DNA of 32,160 nucleotides from RH-chloro-G1 sp003670575 (GTDB taxonomy: Bacteria; Chloroflexota; Dehalococcoidia; UBA2979): contig CANMOP010000022.1 in the NCBI GenBank assembly GCA_947499615.1, positions 1 to 32,160 of the forward strand, read 5' to 3'. Every line of letters starts with the position of its first letter. Position 1 is the stretch's first letter. Below, one piece after another: positions 6,977 through 15,523 of the stretch. Under the pieces are notes generated by a model, which searched no databases, was not told the origin of the DNA, and saw only the letters and a list, made by a program, of their open reading frames with translations. Made by a program: the position numbers and the translations under genes.

Positions 6977-9256
6977 ATGAGCACCGAGACCCGACCCAGC
7001 ATCATCGGCACCCGCCCGGTCCGCCCCGACGGGTACGACAAGGTGGCTGGCCGCGCCATCTACGGCGCCGACGTGCGTCTCCCGGGCATGCTGTACGGCC
7101 GCGTGAAGCGTAGCCCGCACGCCCACGCCATCATCAAGCGCATCGATGTCTCGAAGGCGCTGGCGCTGCCTGGCGTGCACGCCGTGGTCACGTACGCCGA
7201 CTTCCCCGCGCAGCGCGAGAAGATCGTCCAGAGCTTCCGCGGTCCGGGCCCCTCCGAGTGGGAGGTCGAACGACTGCTGGCACGCCGCAAGGTGTTGTAC
7301 AAGGGTCACCCGGTGGCGGCCGTGTGCGCGACCGACATGCACACCGCCGAGGACGCGCTCGACCTGATCGAGGTGGAGTACGAGGTGTTGCCGCCCGTGC
7401 TCAGCCTGCAGGAGGCGCTGCTCCCCTCCGCTCCGATCCTGCACGACGACGGGTTCGCCGACCCGATCGATGGGCTGTTTGACCACGTCGATGGGCGCCC
7501 GACAAACATCGCGACGCGGCTGGAGTTGGGCTCCGGCGACATTGAGCAGGGGTTCCGCGAAGCGGACGTGATCATCGAGCGTGAGTACGAGACCGGTACG
7601 TACCACCAGGGCTACATCGAGCCGCACAACGGCACCGCGATGTGGGGTTCGGATGGCCGACTCACGGTGTGGACCAGCACCCAGGGTGCCTTCGGCATGC
7701 GTGAGACCATCTCGCGAGTGCTCGACCTCCCGATCTCCCAGCTGCGCGTCATTCCGGCCGAAATCGGTGGTGGCTTTGGCGCGAAGAACGTGATGTACCT
7801 GGAGCCGCTGGCTGCGCTGCTCTCGAAGAAGTGCGGCGGCCGCCCGGTGCAGGTGCGTATGAACAACCAGGAGGTGCTGGAGGCCACCGGCCCCACCTCG
7901 GCGACCCGATCGTGGGTCAAGCTCGGTGCGAAGCGGGATGGCACCATCGTCGCCGCGGACGTGCTGCTGGAGTACGAGGCCGGCGCGTACCACGGCTCTC
8001 CGGTGGCGGGGGGCGCACGGTGCTCCCTGGGCCCCTACTCGATCCCGAACCAGCGTGTCGTCGGCTACGACATCGTCACCAACAAGCCGAAGGTGGCGGC
8101 CTATCGCGCACCCGGCGCCTCGGCCTCCGAATTCGCGGTGGAGTCCGCGGTGGACGAGCTCGCGCAGGAGTTGGGCCTCGACCCGATGGTGCTGCGCATG
8201 AAGAGCCCCGCGCGCGAAGGCACACGCCGCACCGATGGTGCTCGTAACGGCTCGATCGGTACGGACGAGGTGATTCGAGCGGTCATGGAGCACCCGCACT
8301 ACCGCTCCGAGCTCACGGGCGCCAATCGCGGCCGGGGCGTCGCGATGGGCTTCTGGCAGAACGGTGGCGGCGAGTCGAGTGCGTTCGCGACGGTGCATTC
8401 CGACGGGAACGTGACGCTGCTCACCGGCTCGGTGGACATCGGCGGGCAGCGCGCGGCGCTGGCGATGCAGTTCGCCGAAACCATGGGTATTCCGTACGAA
8501 GACGTGAACTCAGTCGTAGCCGACACGGAGTCGGTCGGTTTCACCAACAACACTGGCGGGAGCCGTACCACGTTCGCTACCGGTTGGGCCGTCTACCAGG
8601 CGGCGCTCGACATCCGCGAGCAGTTGGAGAAGCGCGTCGCCGCGATCTGGGAGGTCGAGCCCACCGACGTCGTCTACGACCCGGCCGGCGCGATCCTCCG
8701 TGGACCGGGCGACCGCACGATGACGTTCAAGGAGGCTGCGGGTCGGCTCGCGCACACCGGCGGGATGATCCAGGGCCACGCCGACATCATGTCCACCAGC
8801 ATCGGCTCGGTGGGTGCGTGCATCGCGGCGAACATCGTGGACGTCGAGGTAGATCCGGTCACCGGCAAGGTCACGATTCTCCGCTACACCGCGATTCAGG
8901 ACGTCGGGCGCGCGATCCATCCCTCGTACGTCGAGGGGCAAATCCAGGGCGGCGTAGCGCAGGGCATCGGCATGGCCCTGAGCGAGGAGTACGTGTACGA
9001 CGCTGCCGGGCAGATGCGGAACAACAGCCTGTTGGACTACCGCATGCCCACAGCCCTCGACGTCCCGATGATCGACGTCGTGCTGGTGGAGGTGCCTAAC
9101 CCGGGCCACCCGTACGGGGTGCGCGGCGTGGGGGAGGTGCCCATCGTGCCGCCGCTGGCGGCGGTGGCCAACGCGATCGCCGATGCCATTGGCGTCCGCA
9201 TCCCGAAGCTCCCGGCATCGCCGCGTGTGATCTTGGAGCACCTTGGGCAGGCGTAG
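6977..9256 (+). CDS. Xanthine-dehydrogenase-family molybdenum-binding subunit
   Basis: A 759-residue large subunit of the xanthine dehydrogenase/CO-dehydrogenase (CoxL/XdhA) family, which hydroxylates heterocycles, aldehydes or similar compounds at a molybdopterin centre. The N-terminal a/b hammerhead (about residues 15-135) begins with VAGRAIYGADV. Cofactor motifs include GGGFGAKN (about 264-271), AYRAPGA (about 375) and GGVAQGIGMAL. The C-terminal GVRGVGEVP holds the expected catalytic Glu720. ATG 6977 was chosen for its GGAAGG site and because the family N-terminus starts here. Partner FAD and 2Fe-2S subunit genes, usually adjacent, are absent from the window. A MoaD/ThiS-like gene follows. 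The long minus-strand frame opposite the 5' half is a shadow. Substrate unknown. Confidence 0.93.
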   Translation: MSTETRPSIIGTRPVRPDGYDKVAGRAIYGADVRLPGMLYGRVKRSPHAHAIIKRIDVSKALALPGVHAVVTYADFPAQREKIVQSFRGPGPSEWEVERLLARRKVLYKGHPVAAVCATDMHTAEDALDLIEVEYEVLPPVLSLQEALLPSAPILHDDGFADPIDGLFDHVDGRPTNIATRLELGSGDIEQGFREADVIIEREYETGTYHQGYIEPHNGTAMWGSDGRLTVWTSTQGAFGMRETISRVLDLPISQLRVIPAEIGGGFGAKNVMYLEPLAALLSKKCGGRPVQVRMNNQEVLEATGPTSATRSWVKLGAKRDGTIVAADVLLEYEAGAYHGSPVAGGARCSLGPYSIPNQRVVGYDIVTNKPKVAAYRAPGASASEFAVESAVDELAQELGLDPMVLRMKSPAREGTRRTDGARNGSIGTDEVIRAVMEHPHYRSELTGANRGRGVAMGFWQNGGGESSAFATVHSDGNVTLLTGSVDIGGQRAALAMQFAETMGIPYEDVNSVVADTESVGFTNNTGGSRTTFATGWAVYQAALDIREQLEKRVAAIWEVEPTDVVYDPAGAILRGPGDRTMTFKEAAGRLAHTGGMIQGHADIMSTSIGSVGACIAANIVDVEVDPVTGKVTILRYTAIQDVGRAIHPSYVEGQIQGGVAQGIGMALSEEYVYDAAGQMRNNSLLDYRMPTALDVPMIDVVLVEVPNPGHPYGVRGVGEVPIVPPLAAVANAIADAIGVRIPKLPASPRVILEHLGQA

Positions 9257-9330
9257 TTCGGGTCGGATGGGCGGAGATCGGATACAGCAGCCATGAGCAC
9301 CGAGGGGCGGCAGGCGGCGAGTGAGCAGCG

Positions 9331-9597
9331 ATGCCGGTAGTGCATGTACCGGCGTCGCTCCGCCACCTCGCGGGCGACCGCTCGCAGGTCGAGGTTCCGG
9401 GCGCGACGTTGCGGCAGGTGTTCGCGGCGTTGGAGCGGGAGTGTCCGGGGCTCACCGCCCGCATCATCGCGGACGACGACGTACGTCCCGATATGGCGGT
9501 CGCCATCGACGGCTCGATCCTCGAGGGGGTCGGGCTCGTATATGCAGTTCGCCCGGAGGCAGAGATTTACCTGGTGCCTCCGATCGGCGGTGGTTGA
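9331..9597 (+). CDS. MoaD/ThiS-family sulfur-carrier protein
   Basis: An 88-residue ubiquitin-like sulfur carrier. It has the beta-grasp start (VHVPASLRHLAGDRSQVEV), a central helix (LRQVFAALEREC) and the YLVPPIGGG terminus; a C-terminal Gly-Gly is thiocarboxylated to donate sulfur. Its place 74 bases after a molybdoenzyme gene favours a MoaD role in molybdopterin synthesis, but a ThiS-like or other sulfur-transfer role cannot be excluded. No moaE or moaA is present here. The ATG was chosen as the first start giving the family N-terminus; its ribosome binding site is weak. A strong terminator begins 16 bases after the stop. Confidence 0.85.
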   Translation: MPVVHVPASLRHLAGDRSQVEVPGATLRQVFAALERECPGLTARIIADDDVRPDMAVAIDGSILEGVGLVYAVRPEAEIYLVPPIGGG

Positions 9598-9612
9598 TCC
9601 GCCGTGCGCCTG

Positions 9613-9658
9613 ATGAACAAGGAGAAGGCCCGCAACAGCGGGCCTTCTCCTTGTTCAT
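9613..9658. terminator. Bidirectional terminator between convergent genes
   Basis: A perfect 21-bp stem with an AACA loop lies between the MoaD-like gene (ends 9597, plus) and the secreted-protein gene (ends at 9695, minus). It has no T-run on either side. Its position between converging genes suggests it serves both. Confidence 0.75.
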
Positions 9659-9694
9659 GCGTCCGTGCGGGCTGCGCCCACGATGGGTGCCGGA

Positions 9695-10528
9695 CTACGG
9701 CTGCATGCACACCCGGTACGCGGACACGTACGTGCTGGTCGGGAAGAAGTTGGTCAGGCCCTCCCAGCAACTCGCGTCCACGGCGTAGCCGTTGAAGCGA
9801 GCCACCAGCGAGCCCGTGTCGAAGTACTCCAGCACCAATCGGTCTGTGCCCAGCGCCTGGCTCCACGTACCCGTGTAGCCCGCGCGCGCCGGGACGAAGT
9901 CGATGACGCCACTCGCGAGGAATTGGATGTCGTGCGAGGCGATCGATGACGGGAACAGTGTGCACTCGTAGTACGAAGTCAGTTCGATCCCCGTGCAGTG
10001 CGTGTTGTGAGCGATCTTGCCGACCACGACCGGTGTGGCGGGGTGCAGCAGCGCGGCGACATCCGTGTCGCTGTTGTTCGTTGTGGAGCGCTCCGGCGTC
10101 GAGGTGGTCACGGACGCGCCGACCACGAGCGGTGCCGAGCTTTGCGGCAGCGCAATGGTGAAGCGCTTCGTGACGAACCCGCTCTGCGCGATGGTGCCGA
10201 GCGAGCAGGTGAGGTTCGTCTCGGAGCGCAGGCACGGGCTGTCCCATGCGCTCAACACACCCAGGACATACACCGTGGGGCTGGTGTGCGTCGGAGGCAG
10301 AGCGATCGTCAACCGCACGCCGTCCGCGGGACGGTTGCCAATGTTGGAGACCACAACCTGATACTGCCCGGGCGTCTCAAGGGTGATACCAGTGGGGGCG
10401 ATGATGTTGACCGTGAGATCCGGCTTGTTGTTGCTGGAGTTATTAGCCGCGCTTGCCGGCGCTGCGCCGAACGCGAGCACACCGAGGATCGCGGTGACCA
10501 GCGCCAGCATGGTGGGGCGGAAGTGCAC
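9695..10528 (-). CDS. Secreted CARDB/DUF11-like beta-sandwich protein
   Basis: A 277-residue exported protein. The signal peptide has a short basic start, the hydrophobic stretch LALVTAILGVLAFG and an ASA cleavage site near residue 27. Residues of about 35-160 (KPDLTVNIIAPTG, YQVVVSNIGNRPADGV, LTIALPP) match the CARDB/DUF11 type of Ig-like beta-sandwich common in surface proteins. The rest is Cys-containing and unassigned; the protein ends in CMQP. The GTG at 10528 was preferred because GAGGGAGA precedes it and it places the signal peptide at the very start; the longer frame adds a non-hydrophobic, Arg-rich tail. Likely an extracellular structural or adhesive protein. It is divergent from the diguanylate cyclase gene. 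Confidence 0.8.
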   Translation of the reverse strand: MHFRPTMLALVTAILGVLAFGAAPASAANNSSNNKPDLTVNIIAPTGITLETPGQYQVVVSNIGNRPADGVRLTIALPPTHTSPTVYVLGVLSAWDSPCLRSETNLTCSLGTIAQSGFVTKRFTIALPQSSAPLVVGASVTTSTPERSTTNNSDTDVAALLHPATPVVVGKIAHNTHCTGIELTSYYECTLFPSSIASHDIQFLASGVIDFVPARAGYTGTWSQALGTDRLVLEYFDTGSLVARFNGYAVDASCWEGLTNFFPTSTYVSAYRVCMQP

Positions 10529-10852
10529 AGAGTTCTCCCTCGCGTATCTCGTGGGTCTGGCCGGAACGCATCGGCGACCGGCCTGCCTCCTGCATGAGCC
10601 ATCGGCGCGTGCTGCGAGCATAGCGTGGCGCGGGCTTCTGGCCGTCGACAAACGCAGTCATCGAGTACAGATACGGTGAAGATTGCGGTGAGATGCCGGT
10701 AAGACACCCGCGCCAAAGGCAGAAGGCGAGTCTGACGACTTCATGAATGCACTTGGACGCTTCGCGTTCGACAACTGTCCGTGGGTACCGCGCAGTCGAT
10801 GATCCAGAGAGTCGTCGTCCCGCGTCGACGCTTGTCCGGAGAGGTGGCACGG
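10529..10852. other. Divergent intergenic region
   Basis: About 320 bases separate the secreted-protein gene (minus) and the diguanylate cyclase gene (plus). It must hold promoters for both, but no convincing -35/-10 pair was found. In-frame upstream starts exist for both genes (10651 minus; 10781 and 10799 plus), so part of this region could be translated. Confidence 0.4.
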
Positions 10853-12532
10853 ATGCTGCGAGGACTGCTGGTCCGTCTGCGGCCAAGTTTGCTTACGGTG
10901 CAAGTGGCGAGCATGGGTGCCTCGCTCCTGGTGCTGGGTGTGATTGCGATGGTCACCCTCGACACGGTGAGCGAGCGCATGCAGCGAGCGATCGGCCGTA
11001 GCGAAGCGGCGATGCTGAGCGCGGTCATCGATCACTCCGCCGACTATGTCGACCTCCTGCTTCAATCCGACGGCGGGTGGGGTGGATCGGCGAAGATGAC
11101 TACAACGGTGGCTGTGTCTGTCTACGAGCAAATCCGGCTGCAGCAGCGCAACGCCAGGCGCCTGCTGGTCATCAATCCCAGCGACGATACGACACGGCTG
11201 CGCGATCTGATTCAGGCAAAAGACATCGCCTTTCGGCACTACGCTGCGTCAGGATCCGCTTCTGACTTCGCCGAGTTGCGTAGGCTACACACCGATCTGA
11301 AGGCGCTGGTCGCCGGTGATTCTGCTGCACTCTGGGCGCAGGCACAGGCTGACTCCGTGTTCGCGCTTGACGCGACGCGATTGGGGAAGGCAGCCGCCGT
11401 CGCCAGCGGCGTGGCGGTGTTCGCATGGCTCGTGCTCACCACGTGGCTGATCTCCCGGCGCATGCGTGCGGCGCTCATGCGCTCTGAGGCGGCCCGCCAG
11501 TTGTTGGCGGAGAGCAGCGCCTCGATCGTTCGGCGTAACGAGCAGTTCTACGCGCTGTACGAGGTCGCCGTGGAGAACGCGGACGATGCGGATAGGACCA
11601 GCATTGCGCTGTCTGCGGTCAGTAGCGCGCGCAGGCTCCTCCAGGCGGATCATGCCGTGCTCTGGTTACAGGACGGCAACGAGTTGGAGATTGCTGCGAC
11701 TTCCTCTGAGATCGGCAGCGATCAGGGCAGTTTCGCGGTGAACCGCGATCTGGTCGGGCGGGTCGCCACGCGCGGCCGCAGCCAGATTGTGGGCGCGGAG
11801 GCCGAGTCGAGTATTCACCGCCCGGGGATTGAAGGGGCGGGAGCCGCCGTGATCGTCCCGCTCATCGTGCGCGCGCGCGTGGTGGGTGTCGTGGAATGCT
11901 GGTCCGGACGGAGCAGCGCATTTGGCGAAGATGATCGCAAGCTGCTGGAAATGCTGGCGGCGCATGTTGCGCCCACGCTGCACGCAGCGGATCGGTACCA
12001 CGCGAGCGAGGCCCTGGCGAACACCGACTCGCTCACCGGGCTATGGAACCGGCGCCAACTGCTGGACGACACGCTCTCCCGCTACGCGCCGGCACTGGAG
12101 AACGGGGAGACGCTGAGTGCCGTGATGTTGGACATCGATCATTTCAAGTCGTACAACGACCGCCATGGCCACCAGGGGGGCGACGAGGCGCTGCGGGTGC
12201 TGGGCGGCATTCTCAAGGCCGCCGTACGCGGAACCGACCGTGTTTATCGGTACGGCGGAGAAGAGTTCTTGCTCCTGCTGGAGCAGGCTGAAGGCGACGA
12301 CGCCTGGGGTCTGGTGGAGCGCCTTCGGCAAGCAGTGGAGGCCACGGCCGATTCACCGATACTACCGGCTGGCTTCACAATCTCGGCGGGACTGGCGACG
12401 GCCCCGGCGCACGGCGAGGAGTTCGCGGTGCTGGTGGAACGCGCGGACGTCGCGCTCTACGAGTCCAAGTCCGGCGGTCGAAATCGCGCGACGGTATGGT
12501 CAGGTGCACCGTCGTTGGCGGACGCCGCTTAG
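10853..12532 (+). CDS. Membrane GAF-GGDEF diguanylate cyclase
   Basis: A 559-residue inner-membrane enzyme making c-di-GMP from two GTP. It has TM1 at about residues 14-36, an extracytoplasmic sensor domain to about 178, TM2 at about 179-200, a GAF domain at about 231-376 and a C-terminal GGDEF domain from about 385. The active-site motif is RYGGEEF (GGEEF at 468-472). The allosteric I-site RGTD (459-462) lies five residues upstream, so product inhibition is expected. DSLTGLWNRR and MLDIDHFKSYND are also present. ATG 10853 was chosen for GGAGAGG eight bases upstream; in-frame starts at 10781 (GTG) and 10799 (ATG) would add up to 24 residues. No EAL or PilZ partner is nearby. The sensed signal is unknown. 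Confidence 0.9.
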   Translation: MLRGLLVRLRPSLLTVQVASMGASLLVLGVIAMVTLDTVSERMQRAIGRSEAAMLSAVIDHSADYVDLLLQSDGGWGGSAKMTTTVAVSVYEQIRLQQRNARRLLVINPSDDTTRLRDLIQAKDIAFRHYAASGSASDFAELRRLHTDLKALVAGDSAALWAQAQADSVFALDATRLGKAAAVASGVAVFAWLVLTTWLISRRMRAALMRSEAARQLLAESSASIVRRNEQFYALYEVAVENADDADRTSIALSAVSSARRLLQADHAVLWLQDGNELEIAATSSEIGSDQGSFAVNRDLVGRVATRGRSQIVGAEAESSIHRPGIEGAGAAVIVPLIVRARVVGVVECWSGRSSAFGEDDRKLLEMLAAHVAPTLHAADRYHASEALANTDSLTGLWNRRQLLDDTLSRYAPALENGETLSAVMLDIDHFKSYNDRHGHQGGDEALRVLGGILKAAVRGTDRVYRYGGEEFLLLLEQAEGDDAWGLVERLRQAVEATADSPILPAGFTISAGLATAPAHGEEFAVLVERADVALYESKSGGRNRATVWSGAPSLADAA

Positions 12533-12604
12533 CGTGCGGGGCGTAGCCGCCGGATGCGACCACGCAGGCGTAGGACGTGTCGTACGCTTCAGGTTCACTA
12601 TTCG

Positions 12605-12810
12605 ATGCAAGACCGAAAGGCGGAACGCATCGATCCAGCGAAGACATCTCAGCCCGAGCGGTGGGCGGCTACGCTCGGCAACGGTGAGGTCAGCAGCCGG
12701 CCGCAGGTGCTCGTCGAGAAGGCGTTTCTCGCGCCCGGGTTACTCAGGTACTCGACGCGACGGAACGACAACCGACCGAGCGGAGCCGTACGCCGGGGGC
12801 GCTGGTCTCC
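12605..12810 (+). pseudogene. Remnant of an HTH protein (frameshifted)
   Basis: Two frames together resemble one DNA-binding protein. Frame 2 from ATG 12605 reads to NGEVSSRP; then, after a shift near 12695-12705, frame 1 reads ARREGVSRARVTQVLDA (about 12709-12759). SRARVTQVL is a recurrent HTH recognition-helix motif in recombinase-associated and ParB/KorB-like proteins. In frame 1 a TGA at 12685 blocks a direct reading and no start codon is available. The identification rests on this short motif only, so a chance match is possible. Confidence 0.35.
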
Positions 12811-12843
12811 ATCGAAGACATCGAAGACATCGAAGACATCGAA
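12811..12843. repeat. 9-base tandem repeat (ATCGAAGAC)
   Basis: Three full copies and a six-base partial copy of ATCGAAGAC. In frame 1 it would encode Ile-Glu-Asp repeats. It lies between the HTH remnant and the end of the GNAT pseudogene. Unit length is a multiple of three, so copy-number change would not shift a reading frame. Confidence 0.85.
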
Positions 12844-12855
12844 CCGTCGCGGCGC

Positions 12856-13500
12856 CTAGCGCGGGTCGCGCCACATCGGCCAGATCGAGGGGCCTCCGCC
12901 GGGCAGTCTCACCTCGTCGCGCACTTTGAATCCGAAGCGCTCGTACAGCGGCACGTTCCGTTCTTTGCTGCTCTCCAGGTAGGCACCCATCCGCTCACGG
13001 TCGCATCGCTCGGTCATCGGTGCCAACAAGGATGACCCCACGCCGCGCCCTTGCTTTGAGGGGTCAACGCCGATGGCCAGGAGGTAGTAATGCGGTTCCG
13101 TCGGGTGCATCTTCTCGACCATCGAGAACGCGCCCATCGCGCGCCCGAGTCCCGCGAGCCCAGCGACACGAATGAGTGTCGGGAGCAGGCCGAGGTCTGC
13201 GAGCAAGCCGTGTGGTCGCCCGCCGGGCGGGTTCCACAGTGCGACCCCGTCTGCGGCGTTTGTCATGTAGGTCTCGCCTTACGGGAACGTGAGGCGCATG
13301 AGCCCCACGTCCATGAAGCGGGTGAGGCGCTCATCACGGCGGCTGTCCTGCTTCACCAGGAAGTTCATGAGCGGGTCGTCGTCGAACGCTCGCTTCAGAA
13401 CCCCGACGACTGATTGGCGGTCATCGAGAGTGATCTTCCCGGTACCGGACGCCTGCACGTCACTGTTCACCGCCAGCTCATTTCTTCTGCCCCAGTTCAA
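12856..13500 (-). pseudogene. GNAT-family N-acetyltransferase interrupted by one TAA
   Basis: Two open stretches in the same frame, 13500-13282 and 13278-12856, read as one GNAT acetyltransferase if a single TAA codon at 13279-13281 is ignored. The N-terminal part has VLKRAFDDDPLMNFLV and DERLTRFMDVGL. The second has GVALWNPPGG, the acetyl-CoA loop VDPSKQGRGVGSSLL, and the C-terminal NVPLYERFGFKV. Together they give about 214 codons, normal for this group. Homologues have Tyr or His before the GE-Y segment, so a TAC-to-TAA change would explain the stop. A start at GTG 13470 is also possible. It could be a pseudogene, a sequencing error, or a readthrough gene; a two-polypeptide arrangement is unlikely because the fold is split before the core. 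Confidence 0.75.
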
Positions 13501-13583
13501 TCGCGTTGGGATGCGGGTGGTTGATCCGCGCGCTCATGTGAATGAGCGCTACGGCGCAATACCTCAAACGAGGGATGTGGTGT

Positions 13584-13659
13584 TGGCTCCCCGACGAGGA
13601 CTCGAACCTCGAACCTTGCGGTTAACAGCCGCCTGCTCTACCGATTGAGCTATCGGGGA
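13584..13659 (-). tRNA. tRNA-Asn (anticodon GTT)
   Basis: On the minus strand the sequence folds as a complete cloverleaf with acceptor TCCCCGA/TCGGGGA, D arm AGCTCAATCGGTAGAGC, anticodon loop CTGTTAA (GTT) and T-loop TTCGAGT. Discriminator G and the encoded CCA end the gene. Confidence 0.96.
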
Positions 13660-13830
13660 ACGTGTCGCCTCAGATGGCGCGCGCTCGATAGTGTGCCGGA
13701 TGCCCGCATACCGGGCAAGGACGTCGAGCGAAGCCGTGCCACGTCGCCCTTCGGAACCGCCCGAGACAACATGATGCGGTGGGCGTATGAGCCGCCTCAG
13801 TCGCCGATCGCGTCAGGCGCGCGCGGATGC

Positions 13831-13904
13831 TGGTTGCCGGGCAAGGATTCGAACCTTGACTAAGGGATTCAAAGTCCCCTGTGCTACCGTTACACCACTC
13901 GGCA
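13831..13904 (-). tRNA. tRNA-Gln (anticodon TTG)
   Basis: On the minus strand: D stem GTGT/GCAC, anticodon stem GGGGA/TCCCT with loop CTTTGAA (TTG), T stem CAAGG/CCTTG with TTCGAAT, discriminator A and encoded CCA. The acceptor TGCCGAG faces CCCGGCA, leaving an A:C mismatch at the 6:67 pair. The variable loop is four bases. About 170 bases upstream of tRNA-Asn on the same strand, with no gene between. Confidence 0.92.
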
Positions 13905-14091
13905 CCGCGCCGCCCTCGGACACCACGCCATCGTCGCATCGTCGTTCAGGCACGGGCAACCCCACCCGCGTTCGGCATGCCGAACCTTGCACCTAGCGTA
14001 AAGGAATGCCCGGCGGTAACGTAGTGCCCGTCGCCAAGGGGGGAGGGAGATCGAGTGTCTCCGCCCCATCGGCGATCCGAGGGGGACACGG

Positions 14092-15447
14092 GTGCTCGCC
14101 GGACTCCGCAACATCCGTACCTTTGAGTCCCTGGCCGTACGCGACTATCGGTTGCTGTGGCTCGGGCAGGTCAGCACCAGCCTCGGACAGTGGATGGATC
14201 AGGTCACACGCGCGTGGCTGATCTACATCCTCACCGGATCGGCGTTTCAACTCGGGCTCACCACGGCCGTGCGCGGGCTGCCCATCCTGCTGTTTGGCAT
14301 GGTGGCGGGGGCGCTGGCGGACCGATCTGGCCGTAAGCTCCAACTCATCGTCGCGCAGTTCACGAACGCGGCACTCAACTTCATCCTCGCCGGCCTGGTG
14401 ATCACCGGCCTCGTGCAGCCGTGGCATGTCTATGTCACCGCGTTCCTGGCGGGCACCGTGCAGGCGTTCCAGCAACCCGCGCGACAGACATTGATCGGCG
14501 ACATCGTCGGCCGCGAGCGGTTACTGAACGCGTTGGCGTTGAACTCGGCGGCGCTCAATGGATCGAGGGTGTTCGGTCCGGCGATTTCGGGCTACATGAT
14601 CGTGCTGCTGCAGGGAGGTGCCGCGCATCCGCTGCAGGGCATTGGCTACTCGTACGTCGTACAGGGCATCATCTATCTGGTCGCCACCGTCTGGACGCTG
14701 CAGATGCGCGTCCCGGACCGTGCTGCGGAGCGCGCCGGGATGTCGCGCGAACCGTTCTTCCAGAGCATGGGTAGTGGCTTCGCGTACGTGGCCAAGACGC
14801 CGCTCATTCGCTCGCAGATCGCGCTGGCGCTTGGCCCACTGACGTTCGCGATGGCATACACCAGTCTGATGCCGGTCATCGTGCTGAATGTGCTGCATGG
14901 AGACGCAGCGTTGCAGGGGCGACTGCTGTCATTCATCGGAATGGGTGCGCTGCTGGGCGCGCTCACCGTGGCTTCGATGAAGCGAACGCACGCCTATGGC
15001 CTCTCCGTGGTGATTGGTGCCGCGATGTTCTGCCTGGGCGTGCTGATGTTCGCGTCGTCGAGTTCGATCTGGCTGAGTTGCGGGCTGGGTGTGCTGCTCG
15101 GCATGTTCAACGTCACCTACACCACGCAGAATCAGACGTTGCTGCAATTGAGCGCGCCGCGCCATATCCGCGGTCGAGTGATGAGCGTGTGGCTGCTGAA
15201 CCGCGGCACAGTGCCATTCGGGGCGCTGCTCGCGGGGATCCTCGCGGAGCAGTACGGCGGTCAGGATGCGTTGCGCATCATGGCGTTGCTGGGGCTGGCA
15301 GTGGTGGCCATCGTCGTGGCCACGAACCCCGCGATCCTGCGGCAGAAGGTTCCGCTGGCCAGTGACGATGACGTCGCTGATCGCGCTGCGGCTGCGGCTG
15401 CGGGGGGTGCGTCTGCGGTGCGTTCACGCGCGGGTGCGCCCGACTAG
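14092..15447 (+). CDS. MFS transporter, EntS-like (MFS_3), copy 1
   Basis: A 451-residue integral membrane carrier of the major facilitator superfamily, MFS_3/enterobactin-exporter-like group, normally proton-driven drug or metabolite exporters with 12 helices. The start RDYRLLWLGQVSTSLGQWMDQV, the loop ADRSGRK between helices 2 and 3, QAFQQPARQ, and the C-half RGRVMSVW are typical. The last 40 residues are a cytoplasmic Ala/Asp-rich tail. GTG 14092 is preceded by GAGGGGGACACGG. A related carrier is encoded at 28609. Substrate unknown. Confidence 0.88.
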   Translation: MLAGLRNIRTFESLAVRDYRLLWLGQVSTSLGQWMDQVTRAWLIYILTGSAFQLGLTTAVRGLPILLFGMVAGALADRSGRKLQLIVAQFTNAALNFILAGLVITGLVQPWHVYVTAFLAGTVQAFQQPARQTLIGDIVGRERLLNALALNSAALNGSRVFGPAISGYMIVLLQGGAAHPLQGIGYSYVVQGIIYLVATVWTLQMRVPDRAAERAGMSREPFFQSMGSGFAYVAKTPLIRSQIALALGPLTFAMAYTSLMPVIVLNVLHGDAALQGRLLSFIGMGALLGALTVASMKRTHAYGLSVVIGAAMFCLGVLMFASSSSIWLSCGLGVLLGMFNVTYTTQNQTLLQLSAPRHIRGRVMSVWLLNRGTVPFGALLAGILAEQYGGQDALRIMALLGLAVVAIVVATNPAILRQKVPLASDDDVADRAAAAAAGGASAVRSRAGAPD

Positions 15448-15523
15448 CTGCGGGTGTCTCGGACGGTGCGCCCGTGGACGCGCGCCGGTGTTGTCCCGAA
15501 CGCGCGCCCACGCCGCCGTGCTC

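Noticed and set aside
6623..8398. 591-codon minus-strand open frame opposite the molybdoenzyme gene
   Set aside because: It is a high-GC shadow: His/Arg/Val/Gly-rich with no motif, and the plus-strand gene has all family signatures.
12811..12843. CRISPR-like array
   Set aside because: The repeat unit is 9 bases with no spacers; it is a simple tandem repeat.
12554..12859. 101-codon plus-strand frame as an intact gene
   Set aside because: Only its first half resembles a protein, and the HTH motif is in another frame; treated as a remnant.
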